From: an uncultured Halieaceae bacterium
GTDB taxonomy: Bacteria > Pseudomonadota > Gammaproteobacteria > Pseudomonadales > Halieaceae
NCBI GenBank assembly: GCA_913057135.1
Contig: CAJXNM010000004.1
Span: 35,061 to 99,060 of the forward strand
Direction: 5' to 3'
DNA length: 64,000 nt
The position numbers were made by a program, and so were the translations under genes. Positions 62,113 through 64,000 of the stretch are shown in pieces. The notes beneath the pieces are model-generated. The model saw only the letters and a list, made by a program, of their open reading frames with translations. It made no database searches and had not been told where the DNA came from. Positions within the stretch are counted from its first letter, which is position 1. Each line of letters opens with the position of its first letter.

Positions 62113-62886
62113 CTAGCTCCGCAAACGCTTACCGGTACGCAGCAAATACATGCTGTAGCTATACGCTAACAACACGAATCCTACGATCATGCCGAAAGCG
62201 AGTTCCAAACTCACGTCGCTGACACCCAATACACCATAACGAAAGGCGTTGACGACATACACCAGCGGGTTAATTTGAGATACCGACGCCCAAAATTCAG
62301 GCAGTAAGTCCAGGGAATAAAACACGCCGCCCAGATAAGTAAGCGGTGTCAGGACAAAGGTGGGCACAATACTGATATCGTCAAAGGTATTGGCATAAAC
62401 CGCATTAATGAAGCCACACAACGCGAACAGCACCGATGTGAGCAGCACGATGCTGATGACAATCGGGACACTGTGAATTTGCATACCTGTGAATAGGAAT
62501 GACACGGCGGTAACAATAATGGCCACGAGCAGCCCCCGCGACACTCCGCCTGCCACGTATCCCCAGAGGATGACGTAATTCGGCACCGGGGATACCAGTA
62601 GCTCTTCGACGCTGTTGTTGAACTTCGCACCAAAGAATGATGACACCACATTGGCGTAGCTGTTGGTCACGATGGCCATCATGATGAGACCGGGTACGAC
62701 AAACTCCATGTAGCTGTAACCGCCCATGTCACCAATGCGCTTGCCAATCAAATTGCCAAAAATGACGTAGTACAGCGTCATGGTGATAGCGCTCGGCAGT
62801 AATGTTTGCGTCCAAATACGCGTGTAACGACGGACTTCCTTCCGCACAATCGTCATAAACGCGGTGTACTGCTCAACGGGACTCAC
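62113..62886 (-). CDS. ABC-2 type transporter permease (YadH-like)
   Basis: 257 aa with six hydrophobic spans. YadH family: VRKEVRRYTRIWTQTLLPSAITMTLYYVIFG in parts at the start, SPVPNYVILWGYVAGGVSRGLLVA and PLTYLGGVFYSLDLLPEFW. Its start overlaps the stop of the ATPase gene by four bases (ATGA). The exported substrate of YadGH is not known. Confidence 0.92.
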   Translation of the reverse strand: MSPVEQYTAFMTIVRKEVRRYTRIWTQTLLPSAITMTLYYVIFGNLIGKRIGDMGGYSYMEFVVPGLIMMAIVTNSYANVVSSFFGAKFNNSVEELLVSPVPNYVILWGYVAGGVSRGLLVAIIVTAVSFLFTGMQIHSVPIVISIVLLTSVLFALCGFINAVYANTFDDISIVPTFVLTPLTYLGGVFYSLDLLPEFWASVSQINPLVYVVNAFRYGVLGVSDVSLELAFGMIVGFVLLAYSYSMYLLRTGKRLRS

Positions 62887-63800
62887 GCTGACTGCTCCAG
62901 TAGGTTGACAAACATTTGTTCCAGCCGGTTGGCTTGGTTACGCATGGATACCACCGCAACCCCTTGTTGTCGGAGCCGTTCAAAGGCTAACGCCAAATCC
63001 TGCCCCTTCTCGATCATCACTTCCAAGCAATGGTCATCAATGCGTTGCACCTGGAAACCCTCAATCCGCAGATCCGTCGGCAAGACGGTTTGGCAGTCGA
63101 GAATGAATGCCTCCTTGTGCAGATCACGGACCAAATCCTTGATGGAGCTATTGGTCACGATGGCACCGTGATTGATGATCGCCATGTTACGACACAGGGC
63201 CTCGGCCTCCTCAAGGTAGTGGGTAGTCAAAATAATGGTCGTACCGTTGCCATTGATTTCGCGTAGAAAATCGTACATGGAACGACGCATTTCAATGTCC
63301 ACGCCCGCCGTGGGTTCATCGAGTATCAAGAGCTTGGGCGCGTGTATAAGGGCGCGCGCAATCATCAAACGTCGTTTCATACCCCCCGATAGCATGCGCG
63401 AGGGTACCTTTCGCTTTTCTGCCAAACCCAGGCGATGCAGATAATGCTCCACCCGCTCTACTGCGATGGCGCGAGGAATGCCGTAGTAACCCGCCTGATT
63501 GATGAGAATATCTTCGACCTTCTCGAACACATTGAAGTTAAATTCCTGAGGGACGATACCCAGATAGCGTTTCGCCCCGGGAAAATCCTGATCAATATCG
63601 ACACCGTGCACCCAAACCTTGCCGGCGGTCTTCGCTACCAACGATGACACGATGCCAATCGTGGTGCTTTTGCCAGCACCATTGGGGCCCAACAGCGCGA
63701 AGAAGTCGCCCTGTTCTACCTGAAGGTCGATGCCTTTGAGTGCTTGGAAGCCATTGCCATAGGTTTTTTCGAGACCTGTGATCTGTAGGGCCGGAGTCAT
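62883..63800 (-). CDS. ABC transporter ATP-binding protein (YadG-like)
   Basis: 305 aa from ATG 63800 (AGGA seven bases upstream); an in-frame ATG at 63824 is an alternative. Walker A GPNGAGKSTTIGI, Q-loop region VPQEFNFN, signature LSGGMKRRLMIARAL, Walker B LLILDEPTAGVD and switch His TTHYLEEAE. A C-terminal regulatory part follows. First gene of the five-gene minus-strand run leading to queF, yfiR, the kinase and the barrel gene. Confidence 0.93.
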   Translation of the reverse strand: MTPALQITGLEKTYGNGFQALKGIDLQVEQGDFFALLGPNGAGKSTTIGIVSSLVAKTAGKVWVHGVDIDQDFPGAKRYLGIVPQEFNFNVFEKVEDILINQAGYYGIPRAIAVERVEHYLHRLGLAEKRKVPSRMLSGGMKRRLMIARALIHAPKLLILDEPTAGVDIEMRRSMYDFLREINGNGTTIILTTHYLEEAEALCRNMAIINHGAIVTNSSIKDLVRDLHKEAFILDCQTVLPTDLRIEGFQVQRIDDHCLEVMIEKGQDLALAFERLRQQGVAVVSMRNQANRLEQMFVNLLEQSA

Positions 63801-63869
63801 ATCGGATCCTGCGTCAAAAGCCATAGTTTACAGCAATGGACCCCTCGAGTGATAAATTCAGCGGGACGC

Positions 63870-63898
63870 TTGACGGACTGGATTTTCGCTACTAGTAT
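63870..63898 (+). promoter_or_regulatory. Sigma-70 promoter of tRNA-Glu
   Basis: TTGACG (63870-63875), 17-base spacer, TAGTAT (63893-63898), then GCGCGCC as discriminator. Near-consensus with a GC-rich start, as in stringently controlled stable-RNA genes; about 28 bp ahead of the tRNA. Confidence 0.85.
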
Positions 63899-63925
63899 GC
63901 GCGCCTCTGTTCGCAGAGACGTTGC

Positions 63926-64000
63926 GTCCCCTTCGTCTAGTGGCCTAGGACACCGCCCTTTCACGGCGGGAACAGGGGTTCGAACCCCCTAGGGGACGCC
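63926..64000 (+). tRNA. tRNA-Glu(TTC), last base of CCA outside the window
   Basis: 75 of 76 nt visible. Acceptor GTCCCCT pairs with AGGGGAC, discriminator G, CC at the edge. Anticodon loop CCTTTCACG gives TTC. T-loop GGTTCGAACCC is canonical. Its wobble U is a substrate for MnmA encoded here. Confidence 0.95.

Overview
This window is a gene-dense piece of chromosome from a gammaproteobacterium. The order cysG-serS-crcB-rarA-lolA-ftsK-trxB-aat-bpt-infA-clpA-clpS-icd, followed by rluE-mnmA-hflD-purB-roxA, is the layout known from Pseudomonas and its marine relatives. The added polyhydroxybutyrate genes, the methylmalonyl-CoA pathway, a spinster-type MFS carrier and a TauD-type dioxygenase suggest a marine heterotroph close to Cellvibrionales/Halieaceae. 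That placement is inference from gene content, not from a marker search. I see no phage, insertion sequence or CRISPR array.

Layout. 1-2743 (minus): start of a copper/silver efflux operon (small metal-rich periplasmic protein, TolC-type outer-membrane protein, CusB-type adaptor cut by the window edge). 2932-4584: an SDR dehydrogenase and a TauD-type dioxygenase, convergent over a shared terminator. 4824-7103: tail-specific protease. 7095-14580 (minus): cysG, serS, crcB, rarA, lolA, ftsK. 14752-20263: trxB, aat, bpt, infA on plus facing clpA, clpS on minus. This stretch holds the whole bacterial N-degron route (two aminoacyl-tRNA-protein transferases, the ClpS adaptor, the ClpA unfoldase). 20450-27579: icd, then a plus-strand run rluE, mnmA, hflD, purB, roxA and a small PLD-like protein.

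27583-37733 (minus): NAD(P)H-hydrate repair enzyme, a Rieske protein, and a propionyl-CoA to succinyl-CoA operon (carboxyltransferase, unusual biotin carboxylase/BCCP, epimerase, mutase, MeaB). 37907-43868: pabB, cysB, a cytosolic 5'-nucleotidase, an alanine/sodium symporter, yajC and exonuclease III. 44131-45513: a lone polyprenyl-phosphate sugar transferase. 45635-50640: PHA island (phaC, phaB, a divergent SDR, thiolase). 50827-56373: alpha/beta hydrolase, then bcp, Nudix, flavin reductase, moaE, moaD and moaC, then an MFS carrier and a DUF2892 protein.

56494-57607 is the only accessory-looking stretch: a ParDE toxin-antitoxin pair bracketed by 50-bp direct repeats beside tRNA-Ser(GGA). 57712-63800 (minus) is a tightly overlapping run: ABC exporter pair, queF, a YfiR-like protein, a CHASE8-type hybrid histidine kinase and an outer-membrane beta-barrel protein. 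The YfiR/kinase/barrel unit looks like a variant of the YfiBNR system in which a phosphorelay kinase replaces the diguanylate cyclase, and it is the most interesting candidate here. The window ends in tRNA-Glu(TTC), one base short of its CCA end.
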